64,000 nucleotides of DNA from Serpula lacrymans var. lacrymans S7.9 (Eukaryota; Basidiomycota; Agaricomycetes; Boletales; Serpulaceae), in assembly GCF_000218685.1 (NCBI RefSeq), contig NW_006763292.1:2056897-2120896 (forward strand). Reading direction: 5' to 3'. Shown here one piece after another: positions 10,921 to 22,900 of this stretch (its first letter is position 1; each line of letters begins with the position of its first letter). The position numbers were made by a program, and so were the translations under genes. The notes under the pieces were generated by a model that was not told the DNA's origin, made no database searches, and saw only the letters and a list, made by a program, of their open reading frames with translations.

Positions 10921-11212
10921 CGGCCTGGTCAGAGGAAAGAGAAATTGAAGTTTTGTATGTAAATTCTAATCAACAGCGGTTCCACGCCGACTGCTGAGCT
11001 AAGTACTCCCCTTAACGCTGGGGGACGCATATCAAAGGTTTTGGTTCTTCTCCCAAAGCACTACAAGGCCGTCGCAAAGAGCGCACCTATCTGCTATGCG
11101 GGATATTCCCAACCAATAACCAAATCTCCTTCACCCTGGAGTCCGGGTGCCCAGTGGGACTTTTTTTTTTTTTTTTGCACAACGTGCGAGAGAGTAGAAG
11201 AGCGAGTCCTAA
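10921..11212. other. Unexplained leader segment with a 16-bp T run (Pol III-like or SINE-like)
   Basis: It lies between the 5' LTR of the nested element and the leader sequence shared with the outer copy. On the + strand it is C/G-rich with GTACTCCCC...GGGGGAC-type pairing, and it ends GTGCCCAGTGGGAC followed by 16 T at about 11161-11176. A T run is a Pol III terminator on one strand or a poly(A) tail on the other, so a SINE-like insertion is possible. No second copy is in the window to prove it. Confidence 0.3.
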
Positions 11213-11634
11213 TGTAACAACCAAGAGTTAGTTACTCTGGTGCACACACAAGAACACACTATAAGGGAGATGAATGGGGAGTGGTTACCCCTTGAGCTGC
11301 AGAGAGTTTGTTGGTTAACAACAGGAGGACTTGCTGAGGAGTCTTCTGGATTTATTGGGGTATATATACTACTACAGGTTGGTTTGTACATGTGTACTAT
11401 ACAGTTTTGATAGAGACAGTGGCTGATGATGTCATGGGGCCTAGCCCGCATGGCCAACTTCACTGTGTGAGAGAGTTGTGTCTAAAATAAGAAGAAAGGC
11501 AACGCAGCGCGAGAAAGAGGAGTTTGGACAAAAAGGGGGAAGTGCCGCGTGGCACCATGTGTGAAAGCTAAAGTACAAGGTTAAAGCGGAGAATGAAAAT
11601 AAAGGAAAGGTCCGAAAATTGTGTTATTGTAACA
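11213..11634 (-). repeat. 5' LTR of the nested chromovirus (422 bp)
   Basis: Closely matches 3510-3930 in the same orientation. It runs TGTAACAACC...TTATTGTAACA and is followed directly by the duplicated target GCTGG (11635-11639), where the outer pol resumes. Confidence 0.88.
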
Positions 11635-14600
11635 GCTGGTACCTTCCGAGTACCATGACTTCTGGAAGGTCTTTTCTAAATATAAATCAGAGCACTTCCC
11701 AGAGGCTAAGCCTTGGGACCATGCTATAGATTTGAAGGACACCTTCAAACCAAGAAAAGGACACATGATACCACTCTCTGCTCCAGAAAGAGACGAGGTA
11801 TCAAGTTTCATAGATAAACAGCTTAGGAAGGGTTACATCAGACCTTCCAAAAGCCCTATGACGTCCCCGGTGTTCTTCATTCCTAAAAAGGATAGTAAGA
11901 AGCATATGATTATGGACTATCGTTACTTGAATGAGTACACGGTTAAAAATGCATATCCGCTGCCTTTGATCAGTCAGCCAGTAGACAAATTGGCTGGTGC
12001 CAAAATCTTGACAAAGATGGATCTCAGATGGGGGTACAATAATGTACAAATCAAAGAAACAGATGCTTGGAAGGCCGCGTTCATGTACCACCGAGGATCT
12101 TTTGAACCCCTCGTTATGTTATTTGGGTTGACCAATTCACCGGCAACCTTCCAGAGCATGATGAACAAGATCTTTGCGGACATGGAAAACTGTGTCGTCA
12201 TTTACATTGACAATTTATTAATATTTACAAAATCGGACGATGAGGCTGAGCATGACAGGATTGTGCAAGAAGTCCTTCGACGCTTACAGAAACGGGACCT
12301 ATTTGTCAAACCCAAAAAATGTAACTTTAAAGTGAAGGAAGTAGACTTCCTTGGTATGATAATTGGCCAGAATGGAATCAGGATGGATCCTGAGAAAGTT
12401 CAAGCTATTTTGGATTGGCCTGAACCTACTTGCGTCAAAGGAGTTAGGGCCTTCCTTGGCTTGGGCAATTTCTATCGAAGGTTTGTTGAACACTTCGCAA
12501 AGATAACGAGATCGTTGAACGATCTCACTAAAAAGGACATTGTTTGGCACTGGGGCGCCAAAGAACAAGAAGATTTTGAGAAGCTTAAACAGGCATTTAC
12601 AACAGCGCCCATATTAGCATTTCCAGAATTAGACAAAGAGTTCTGGCTAGAAACCAACTCTTCTGATTTTGCTACTGGGGCTGTTCTATCAATCAAATGC
12701 CCTGGCAATCTTTGGAGGCCTTGTGCCTATTTATCACATAGTTTGTCGCCTACAGAGCGCAACTATCAAATCTATGATAAGGAGATGCCAGCCATCATTA
12801 GAGCTTTAGAGCACTAGCGGCACTACTTAGAAGGTGCTAGGCACCAATCTGAAATTTGGACCATTCATAAAAATCTGGAGTATTTTATGACGGCCCGAGA
12901 CTTGAACCGAAGACAGGCCCGCTATGCAGTGTACTTGTCAAGGTTTAATTATAAGTTAATTCATAAGCCTGGAGCTTCTATGGGGAAAGCGGACACTTTA
13001 TCCAGAAGAGAGGATCATGCCAATGGCATAGAAGATGACAACAAAGGTGTCACCCTGATAGATCAATCCAGGGTTGCCAATGTTTGAATCCGGCAGGATT
13101 CCAATTTTCTGGAAGACTTCAAGAAAGACATCTCCACAGAAGAGAAGGCACGCCTTGATGGCAATGAAAACTATTTATGGGAAGATGGGCTCTTCCATCT
13201 TAAAAACAAAATCTATGTGCCTGAGTCCGCAAGGATCAATGCAATAGACAGACATCACAACACTCCAGTGGCTGGGCACCCTGGGTGGCAACGAACAATG
13301 GAGTTGATCTCCAGAAACTACATGTGGCCTGGCATGGTCAAAGATGTACAGGAATACGTAAAATCCTGTCTAAGATGTGCCATGGCAAAGAACTCGCATC
13401 AACTGCCAGCCGGTAAACTTATGCCAAATCTGATACCAGCTGGTCCCTGGCAGGATATATTGGTTAATTTCACGACGGATCTACCCGAATCAAATGGGTA
13501 TGATTCAGTAATGGTGGTAGTAGATTGCTTCTCCAAAGAAGTGGTATTCATACCCACCAATAAAACCATTACCGCCACAGGTACGGCAGATTTATTTAAA
13601 GATTTTGTGTGGTCTATCCATGGGTTACCAGAAACGGTTATCTCCGATAGAGGACCTCAATTTGCTAGCAAATTTACAAAAAACTTATGCCGGATGCTGG
13701 GCATCAAATCTAAATTATCAACGGCGTGCCATCCGCAGACTGATGGACAAATGGAGAGGCTCAATCAAGAATTGAAGCAATACCTCCGCATATTTATTAA
13801 TGACAGGCAGACAGATTGGGCCAAGTGGCTCAAGATAGCCCAGTTCTCATACAATATCAAACAGTCATCAGCTACAGGAAAAGCACCATTCAAGGTTACA
13901 AGATTGTACCTTCCCAGAATGGGTGTAGAACCTGGCAAAAGCAAGAACGAGGCTGCTGAGAACATGGCTAAGGACATGAAGTCCATCTTAGACGAAACGC
14001 GCAAGGTGCTAATCAAAACTGCAGAGCAGATGAAAGCCAGGGCAGAGCGTAGACGCTCTAAGGCCCCTGACTACAAGGTCGGCAACCTGGTCTGGTTAGA
14101 TACCGACCACATCAAATTAAAGAATTGGCAGTCCAGAAAACTGACCAAAAAGTGGATTGGCCCTTACCAGATTAAGGAAGTCAAACCCAATGCAGTGGAG
14201 CTAGAACTCCCAAAACGAATGAGGGTAGTACCTACGGTCAATATTAGCCGTGTGAAACCCTACAAAGGGCCGCTGCCGGGACAGCGTATAGACCGGCCCG
14301 GACCGGTTGTAGTCACCCAGGAAGGTGAAAAAGAGTTCAAAGTCGAACGAGTGGTGGATGCACGCTTAAAGCGTGGCAAATTAGAGTTCCTAGTCCTATG
14401 GAAGGGCTATGGAGACAAGGACAGAACGTGGGAACCAGAAGCCCATCTGGACAATTCCCGCGACACTGTTCGAGAATTTTGTTCTAAGAATCCCTCGGCT
14501 CCTAGGCATGAATTCAACACTTTTTGACTCCCTTTTTCAACCTATGCCCAAAAATTTAACTACTACCTCTGGTACTTGGTCTCGCCTGGAAGTCAAGCCT
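11635..14600 (+). pseudogene. pol of the outer chromovirus: RT, RNase H, integrase, chromodomain (two in-frame stops)
   Basis: It continues the frame broken at 3509. RT has [20 protein letters not shown] and YIDNLLIF (about 12207), RNase H follows (about 12640-13010), then integrase with HHNTPVAGH, CLRCAMAK, and catalytic Asp near VNFTTDLPES and SDRGPQFASKF, then a C-terminal chromodomain (FKVERVVDARLKRGKLEFLVL, WKGYGDKDRTWEPEAHL; 14335-14440). Stops at 12815-12817 (TAG where the family has Trp) and near 13085-13087 (TGA) inactivate it; 13217-14527 is an intact 436-codon integrase portion. The RT box reads YIDN instead of the usual YxDD. Confidence 0.87.
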
Positions 14601-14601
14601 T

Positions 14602-14614
14602 AGAAAGGGGGTAG
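14602..14614 (+). other. Polypurine tract
   Basis: AGAAAGGGGGTAG immediately precedes the 3' LTR. In Ty3/gypsy elements such a tract primes plus-strand DNA synthesis. The same tract borders the nested 3' LTR (rc, 3931-3943). Confidence 0.6.
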
Positions 14615-15020
14615 TGTTACAATACACAATTTTTGGACCTTTAACTTTCATTCTCAACTTTCTTCTGTAGTTTTCACACCCTGTGCCATGCGGCACTTTC
14701 CATTATTGTTCAAACTCCACTTCTCACGCTGCACTGCCTTTTCTTATTTTTGCTACAAGTATCTCACGCAGTGGAGCTGGTCATACGGGCTGTGCCCCAT
14801 GACATCATTAGCCACTGCTTCCATCAACCATATAGTACATATGTACAAACAACCTGTAGTAGTATATAAACACCAATAGATCCAGGAGACTCCTCAGCGA
14901 GTCCTCCTGTTGTTTACCCACAGCTAACTTGGTCCTATCCTAAGGGGTAACCACTCCCACTCACTTCCTCTTTGCCCATCTGAGTTGTGTGCCAGAGTAT
15001 ACAAACTCTTGGTTGTTACA
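14615..15020 (+). repeat. 3' LTR of the outer chromovirus (406 bp)
   Basis: Runs TGTTACAATA...GGTTGTTACA. Diverged inverted match to the two LTRs of the nested copy. A TATA-like TATATAAA lies at 14863-14870. The greater divergence from the nested LTRs agrees with the outer element being older. Confidence 0.87.
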
Positions 15021-15805
15021 GTTTAACCCTCCTAATGTCAGAAATTTGTCTAAGTCCATCCTAGTTACCATGTATGGCAAAGAGCCCATCAATACATCAT
15101 GTGATGTCCATAAATAATTTGTATGCTCCATTTCTGAGCTATCTGAAGTTATTCTGGTGTATCTGGACTGAGTATCCAAAAGCAGATCAAATTACTTTGG
15201 AAAGTCCAGATACTCCAGAAAAGGAGCAGATAGTCTGGATATTGAGCTGGTATATCCGGAAAGTGCATTGGAGTCAGTAAACATGTCTGAATATAATGGT
15301 AATCCAGGCTCAGCGAGTGCAATGTCTCTACACCAGCCACTTGCTCTGATTATCTGTGTTTTTCATGATTGCTACATGTACACTCACCACAACAATTCCC
15401 ATCAAATTTTTATTTGTTTACAAATTAATGTGGATTCATGTGCCAGGGGTGCCCAGAGGGTGATGTTATCATATTCAAGCAAAGCCTGAAATCATAATTT
15501 AGTCCTTGCTGTTACAACACACAGACTCATCCCCATTCTCAGCTTCGTTGAGATCTTGGGGAGTGTCAAAAGGTCATAGTACAGTGCAGACTGTCCCGAA
15601 ATATCTCTATCAGATGCTATGATAGTGTAATAATATGTCATTATGATTATAATTTAGGCTCAGTTAAATTGGTCATGTTTCGTTAGAGTGGTTAGCGCTT
15701 AGTCCAGAGTGCAAGTTTGTTCATGTTTATGCGAAGGCGCGGTTTGCTAAAGGCTCGTATGAGCCACACTAATACGTACTACGGACTAGATTAACCCTTA
15801 CTACC
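15021..15805. other. Intergenic region with an inverted repeat
   Basis: No gene seen. It holds an imperfect 17-bp inverted repeat (15152-15168 versus 15204-15220, one mismatch) and a further related copy near 15232, so it may be a small mobile-element relic. The last part is presumably the SFT2 promoter. Confidence 0.4.
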
Positions 15806-16722
15806 ATGGCTCCTTCATCAGAACAGAGTTTCAGGAATAACCTTTCCCAATTTCGATGGGCAAGGGGAGATACAGATGATTCACAACAGCAGTCTGCACC
15901 ACTTCCGGCTTCGAACCCGTTCTCGCGTTTCTACAATGCCGTAGCAGGCGACTACATTCCTTTGCGCTCCGGTGAACGATCAAACGAGGAAGAAGCTTGG
16001 TTTGCACTTTCGAGATGGGAAAGGTACATTAGTTAACCTAGTGTGGTTTTGTTTTTGCATGACGAGTCATATCCCTTTAGGTTGTTAGGTTTTGGAGGTT
16101 GCTTGCTTGGAGCTGCGGTGTGCTTCTTCGTCGCATTTCTGACACTGCCGCTCCTTGCCTTGCGTCCAGCGAAATTTGCGTTAGCATTCAGGTAGAAATC
16201 TTGTATCTTGTCTTTAAATTCATGCATTGAGTGCAGTTTCAGTCTGGGCAGTTTGTTGGTTATGTTTGGGTGAGTCAACATCTATGTGGTAACTTTACCA
16301 GCACCTGGTGACGCTGGCACTATTGTGTGGTGTAGCTTTTCGGTGCTTATCGGTCCAATAAACCACGTCAAGCACCTCATTTCCAAAGAGCGGCTACCTT
16401 TCTCTTTTGTGTACTTCACCAGTTTGGGTCTCACGTTGTACTTCTCTTTGGGGGTATGTAATTTCTTGTATCATACGTTTCTCAGTGCTTTAACACTTGA
16501 GTTTATTATAGGCCCATTCATATCTCGGTTCACTGCTCTGCGCCGTTGTTCAGGTAAGCCAATAATCCCGCGTTCAATCCAACACTAGACACTCTACTTA
16601 TGACGATTCAGTTGGTTGCTCTTGTTGCATATGTGCTAGCATACTTTCCCGGAGGATCTCAAACGCTAAGGTTTGGTTCACAAGTCGCTCTGAGAGGCGC
16701 AGGGAGCCTTCTTCCTTTTTAG
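15806..16722 (+). CDS. SFT2: SFT2-like vesicle transport protein
   Basis: Four-helix Golgi/endosome membrane protein of the Got1/Sft2 family, which assists fusion of retrograde vesicles with the Golgi. Exons by eye: 15806-16023, 16081-16191, 16243-16269, 16336-16453, 16512-16553, 16612-16722, about 208 residues. The cytosolic N-terminus has [12 protein letters not shown] and [15 protein letters not shown]; membrane spans follow ([66 protein letters not shown]), ending GAGSLLPF as in the family. All joins keep frame. It ends 228 bp before the convergent NUP192 gene. Confidence 0.93.
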
Positions 16723-16950
16723 CACCTTCATAATAATTCTTGCTACAAATTTACGTGGTCACCAGTATTTTATAGTATTTATAAGATGAGAATGGGGTGA
16801 AGCAAGGCGCGCTTCTTTTGTAACAGTCATCCGCTTATTCTAAGGCGTCATGCAGCCCAATGGTGTCCCTTAGTCTGCGAGACATGATATCTATGTACCC
16901 TTGGTAGGACTGCCAGTCGTGGCCAATTGTTTCCAAAGTCTATTCTGAAA

Positions 16951-19900
16951 TTAGCGGTAGATCTGTAATAAGAAAAATACTAGACATACCAGATCTAATG
17001 ATGATAGCCTCTGTAAACTTGACAATATCCGATTACTGATGTCTGAGCGGAATGTTTCTGCATCTGGCGCTGGAACAGATCGTCCTAGATGGGATGTTTT
17101 CAAACTGTCGTTTTCGATATGTTGATCATCAGCATAGTGAACGAGATGCCGCCACAGCAACAGTAGCAATATTTCCATCGTGTCTGATAGTAGTCAGCAA
17201 TAGTACCAAGACGCGAGTAATATATTTACACACCAAGCAAAGTCCTCCCCTTAGTCTGGGTGTCATGTTTCAGACGTTCGTATTCGCGGCAAATCAGAGA
17301 ACGTTTCTGGGAAATGTCAAGTCCTAGCAAAAATTCTACATTTGATATAGGAACAATCTATCAAATAAGACAATTTCAGTATAAGAAACCCCCATAGTCA
17401 ATATGCACATACCTCTTGGATGTTATCAACCCGTATATGATCCTTAGACAATAGCTCTGCCGAGAGGTCTGTAATCTGCTTGAGGGTCTCTGCCAGGTCA
17501 CTACACAGATTACTCAGCGCCTCTAAGGCGTCCCCAATGGTGGGTATAGTAGCTGCAAACATATTGAGTCAGGATTATTATCAATATTGGTCACCTGTCA
17601 TGTATGACTTGCCTACAAAATGTGAGCGCTCTTCTTGTCGAGGTGTTGACACTATTGGAGACAGCACTAGCGTTATTTCAGGCTCTGGATACTAACTTCA
17701 GAATCATATACACACGCACACCATTGCTCTCTTACCAGTAAAGTCGCTCGCAATCCCTAGATACTCAATTATGGCCTTGCGTAGGATGCGTTCCCGGCGG
17801 TATACTAAAACATCGAAATTGGTCTCGCGAGTCCGGCCTTCCGTAAAATCAGCTTGGTATGTAAAATTGCCATATCGAACAAACACACCTGGCGCATGTA
17901 TACTTGCCTGAAGAACTTCGACATCAGTATGTGGTTTCACTTTCTTTGTCTCTTGACCAAATCCGAAGTATCTTGCTGCAAAACTCAAGATCGCACCATG
18001 AATCCCTCCAAACCCGGAATTAACGGATAGCTGTAAAATATCAGACCGCAGGCAAGTAGGCAACGGCGGTTTTCACACACCAAATCAGATTTCGGGACCA
18101 AGGGGAGAACGCTACCGCATAGGGAAACAAGTAAATGAACTTCTTCAATGAATGATAGTGGAACTTCGCTCATTTCATTCTTGAGCAAGATGATAATCGT
18201 TTCCCGATGACTTGACAAAAAGTCCAATGCCTCGACTCAGAATTAACGCAAAATAAAGATTACTGGAAGAACCGGGTCGTTACCTGATGAGTGGCACTAT
18301 TGTGTTTGGATCCAAGCGTTGCCAACATTCCGACTATCAGCTGTAGCGCAGGCATGAACAGTTGATGGTAACGTTGAATAGCAGAAGGAAGAAAGGAGTC
18401 ATAGTCTACACAAAAGTCAGACCCCAAAGAAGGCGAGAGGTAACATAAACTCACCCATGAATGATTGGTCTGCCTCAGGCCTGGCATCAATAAATTCGCA
18501 TTGCGCCAATATTGGGAGTATCTGGGCCTCCAGGAGACGTTCCGCTCCTAAGCGATTCTGAGTCATCCTAATCAATAGCGACATTTTGGATTCATAAACA
18601 TATAGAGGGTTCAAGTCATCTAGACGACAAACAAGTTAATATAAACCAGAAGAGTATCAAGGACTCCTTACCTGGATCGGGTTTCAAGACATGTTGTAAC
18701 GGCAAATCGGATTCCTTCAATCCCCGCACGAAACTCGACAGGATACCATAGCGAACAAATGTAGGCCATATGACATGAGATTTGTCCAAGTGGGATAGGT
18801 GAACTAGGGAGTCTAGAAGCATAAAGGCAACTGTTTTCCAGACCTCAGTACCATCGATGGCATCTCGAGATATTGTCGTTATCAACCTTTCCAGATGGTT
18901 CTTCATCACCGATAAAGTACCTGCTTCCAATGCAGTCATACTACCACCCGCATTCCCCGAGTGACTTGGCAACAACTGGCTATTGGACATCATCATGTCA
19001 TCTCTTGAAGAGGAAACCGAAAGTCGTAAGGACATCGACATTGACTGCCTCCTAAAGTTATCCATCGATACATCACAACTCGAATCATTGGGTGCTACAA
19101 GGTGCAGATAATTGATCAGAGCAGCATAAAGATTACCACGGACAAGCTCCATGCGGTTATTGGACAATATGCACTCGAGAAGGCTCCGAAGCAAGCTGAA
19201 AAGTCTATCTGTAGGCAAAGAACCCGCATCGGCATCACCGCCTGCAGACTGAAGCATGACTTGGTGCCGCCTGTCTTCACGCAATTTAGTGATCGCCGAC
19301 ACCGATGCTTCTGAGAGTAGAACAGCTGTAGGTTCCCCGATGTCAGGAGATTGTATGATTGTGGGAAGGACGTGCAGCAAATCGAACAACATGTTCTCGC
19401 GACGATCGTGAGGTAGCCTATCGAAACATTTCATCAGCGTCGTGTCCAATAACCTCCGCCACGACTCATATCCGGCTGCGATCGAATGATGAATCTCGCG
19501 GCGATGATTTTCAATAGCGCAACTTTCCATAATGTAATTGATCTCGGTGTTTAACTTATCAACATGGGCGGAAGTAGTAAGTTGACCTTGTGAGTGGAGA
19601 GCACGCCGGGCAGTCGTCAACAAGGATAATAACGCTGTTCTATCCACAACTTCGCATCCTGACGCGTCCACGCGAATACATGTATGAAGATTGAGTTGAC
19701 CAAGGTACTCCAGGTCGATGGGATTCACCGTCACACTATCAGACCAGTCGAAGCTCAACGACTGAACAAACTCTATGATCCGTGAATGCGATTGCCCAAT
19801 ATCCTGGAAAGGCTGCAACATATCATCTTCCCAAACCTGGTGACCATCGGCATGGGAGGCATCAACTCCGAAGACGATTGCCAAGATTTCTAGGACGCCT

Positions 19901-22900
19901 TTATGGTGCCCTTTATTCGTCAGGACATGTAAGTCTAGAGCAACCAAGTCAAGAATCCAGGAGCGGAGACGGATGAAAGACTTGAGCGCTGAGACCGTGG
20001 TAGTGATACGAGAACCATCGATGTAAAGGACTTCAATGTAGGGATCATCGATGACTTCAGGAACATTGGAAGGGATGGCAGCTAAATGACGACAAAAGAA
20101 ATCTTCGCGTGTCCGCAGATACCGCATCGTGGAGTCCGACGTCCGGGGATGTACACAAAGCTGATAGATTACACGATAGCAACGTTCTGCCAAAGCTGGA
20201 AGTGCGATGAACAACGGCTCAGCCTGCATGGCAAGTTGGCGTCCTCGCTGTTTATTGCGTCCTCGTACTTCGGGAACTCCGGCATTTAGTAAATCAAGGA
20301 TAACGTGCGCACAAGTCCGATGTGCGCCCATGGCATGAGGGTCTTGGATCCTATACTCAGATTCTGACCCACCAAAGAGGAGAAAGTGGCCAACATTAGG
20401 AAATGGTCGCCGGGAATCAGTAGTCTGTATCAACAGATCAAGCGCCGCCAAACGAGTAGCTTGTTCCAAAGAATGCTCCCCCTCGTAATCCACCGCACCA
20501 GCACCCGTCGTGTCGTCTGCATTTGCCTCTGCGATGCCTACGTCGTCCAAGGTCTCCACGTCAAGAATTCGGCGGAAACCACTCAGGATGCGTTCAGAGT
20601 CGCTGCTTCGTTCAATCAGAGAGATCAGATTCGGTAAAGATGTGGAAGTCGATAATTGTGAGATAATCTTAACGGCCAACAGGACAAGTTCAGGGTGGGC
20701 AGGATACACGACATACGCAGCCACTGCAGGCACATATTGACCTCCGAAGGATAAAGCCTGGTCAAATCTCGTAAAAGACGACCTTGGGTGGACAGTGCCA
20801 ATGATCGGGGCACTGTCAAACTCGGATAGCAAAGGTATGAGCACATCCAAGAAGATATCTTGGATCTGTAAGACCCGATGCAGGATCCGCAAAACACGAA
20901 CTATGGTACTCTTGAAAAAAGGCTCTTCTTCTGAGAACTCCTTCTCGAAACCTTCAACACCCTCCACAATGTAAGATAGGATACTGGCCTGCAATGGAGA
21001 ATTAGTTAGGAGTCGTTTCATGATATCATATCCAGGATGGACAAGCAAGGGAAGGATGGACTCCTTTTTCAGCTGTATTTCTTCTCCAGCAGACAACAGA
21101 GATTCGAGATCATAGCTTGCGAGAGCACGTTCGATGAAGCACAAACATAGGTCGTTAATTTGCCACCTATCGGACGGTCGGGCATATTCCCGGTGAGGGA
21201 TATTCGCGAAGACATTGTCGATGACAAAACAGACAAAAGGCCCGATACCAGGTAAACGATACGATTGTCCGAGAGTGTCAGGAATAGTGTTGATTGGTTC
21301 TGCATCGGCCACACGGTCCTTGAGAGACATGCGTTTAGGAGTATGGATGAGTGTGCTTAGCAACTTCAAGAAAGGTAGTGTTGCGGGATAGAGCTTATAC
21401 ACGGCTTCAACCTCGTCTAATTCAACCTCGACACCTTTCACCGCCGGAAGCAAGCTCGATCCTAGTCTCGCACCTGCGCGCACATTAATGACTTCCAACC
21501 TCTCCATCAGTGACCATACCGTTTTACAAATTTCCACACCGGCAAGACCAGCGCCAGGCTCACAAAAGGCAGCCAATGCTTCGAAGATGGCCCCTTTCAG
21601 CTCGAGAGGTATTCCAAGGGGAATCAAGGAAACCAACGTTGGGATCGATCTGAACTGAGCATTACCAGAAATAGCGAGCCGAACAGCCACAGAATTGGAG
21701 ACTACAGTGGACAGAAATCGAAGAAATGCCTGGGCAAGCAAAACGTCTTTGGGGCCAATTGTAAGATGCTGTGGTTCTTGGTGTGTAGTCGGGCTTTGTA
21801 AAAGTTGAGAATCAAGGCCAGTGAACGAAGCTCCCGGTAGAGGCTGGTTTTGATTTCCTCGCGGATTGCTGCTAGTTGCAGCCCACGACTCTAGAAGACC
21901 AAATATCATACCCCAAGATATTGTGGGGCTTGTGGCATAGTGAGAAGCCCCTGTAGTTGAAGGTAACCCGCTCCCAGGCATAACTTCCCCACCCCCTCTT
22001 GCCATGAAATTATAGGCTAGTTCACTGCATTGCTGGCCCTTTGCTAGACCACTCAACATATCGTATAGTGCCATTGTCGTGTCCATGTCCCTCGCTTGAG
22101 TAGACCAAACAGCCCATTGAAGAAATGCAGGAAGCTTGCCCGCTTTGTTTTCTATATGTTCAAGCCAAGTAAGGCGATGGTTATCGTGGTGCGGAGCAGC
22201 GCCCCAAAATTGTATCGCTCGCTCTGGTGGTAGAAGGGAATAAAGAAGGCCAATGAATGAAAAAAGCATTGCTATATCGTTCCGCGGTGGCAGCGTCGCT
22301 TCTGAATCAGATACAGGTGCAGATAATCGAAACATTCGGGAGCGATCTGTTCGAGCACTTGTGAAGACGAGGTCTTCTTGCCTTTGTTTGATCTTCCGCA
22401 GTTCTGAGGACGCATGTGCGATCAAAGAGCGCACTAGAGAATCGCACGAGAATAATACGGCCAATTTAAACTCGTTGGGAGGAGATTCGCGCAACTGCTC
22501 TTGCTCTGGTGTCAGTTGAAGGGGACCTGTAAAAGAAACTGTCGCAGATCCTCGGCTTCTCTTCTGCATTTGTAACAATGTCGTCACAAGATATGTGAAT
22601 GCATCCCCTTGAACGGCGTTCCAGATTTGCGTCTCCAATTCCTCCGTTTTGAAACCTTCCCTGTGCTCAAGAGTCGAATCTCGATGTCGTGCCTCGGTTA
22701 AAAACAGAGTCCATTTCAATAGGATCGTTGCCCTGAGCCCAGGCTCCTTCCAGTCAGTTGACTGCCCCAGTTTGTTTTTCATGTACAGCAGAGTAGCCTT
22801 TTCCATTGCAAGATGCTGTCTTATCTGTCCCCCAAAGGTGGATGGGTCTACGGTGTCGAAGGCCGCGAGAGTAGCCGCAAGAATATAAAAAGTCATAGGG

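Larger units (their letters stand above)
3510..11634 (-). mobile_element. Nested Ty3/gypsy chromovirus, - strand, inserted in the pol of the outer copy
   Basis: LTRs at 3510-3930 (3' LTR) and 11213-11634 (5' LTR) have the same orientation, start with TG and end with CA. The 5-bp duplication GCTGG sits at 3505-3509 and 11635-11639. Reading on the - strand the order is LTR, leader, gag (10683-9622), protease (9616-9067), 1.8-kb insertion (9066-7254), RT/RNaseH/integrase/chromodomain (about 7253-4030), polypurine tract, LTR. Without the internal insertion the element is about 6.3 kb, a normal size for the family. Coding regions contain stops, so it is no longer autonomous. Confidence 0.88.
799..15020 (+). 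mobile_element. Outer Ty3/gypsy chromovirus, + strand, interrupted by nested insertions
   Basis: The visible parts are leader (799-1033), gag (1034-1912), protease (1918-2467), protease/RT linker (2808-3162 and 3497-3509), RT-RNase H-integrase-chromodomain (11635-14600), polypurine tract and 3' LTR (14615-15020). The 5' LTR must lie left of the window. Domain order protease-RT-RNaseH-IN-chromodomain identifies a Ty3/gypsy chromovirus. Stops and a gag deletion make this copy inactive. The pol reading frame resumes in register across the nested insertion at 3509/11635, which shows that both halves belong to one element. Confidence 0.85.

Noticed and set aside
16978..17004. A 27-bp intron near the end of NUP192 (GTATGT...TTACAG)
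   Set aside because: Too short for a fungal intron; the read-through is in frame and short, so it is kept as coding.
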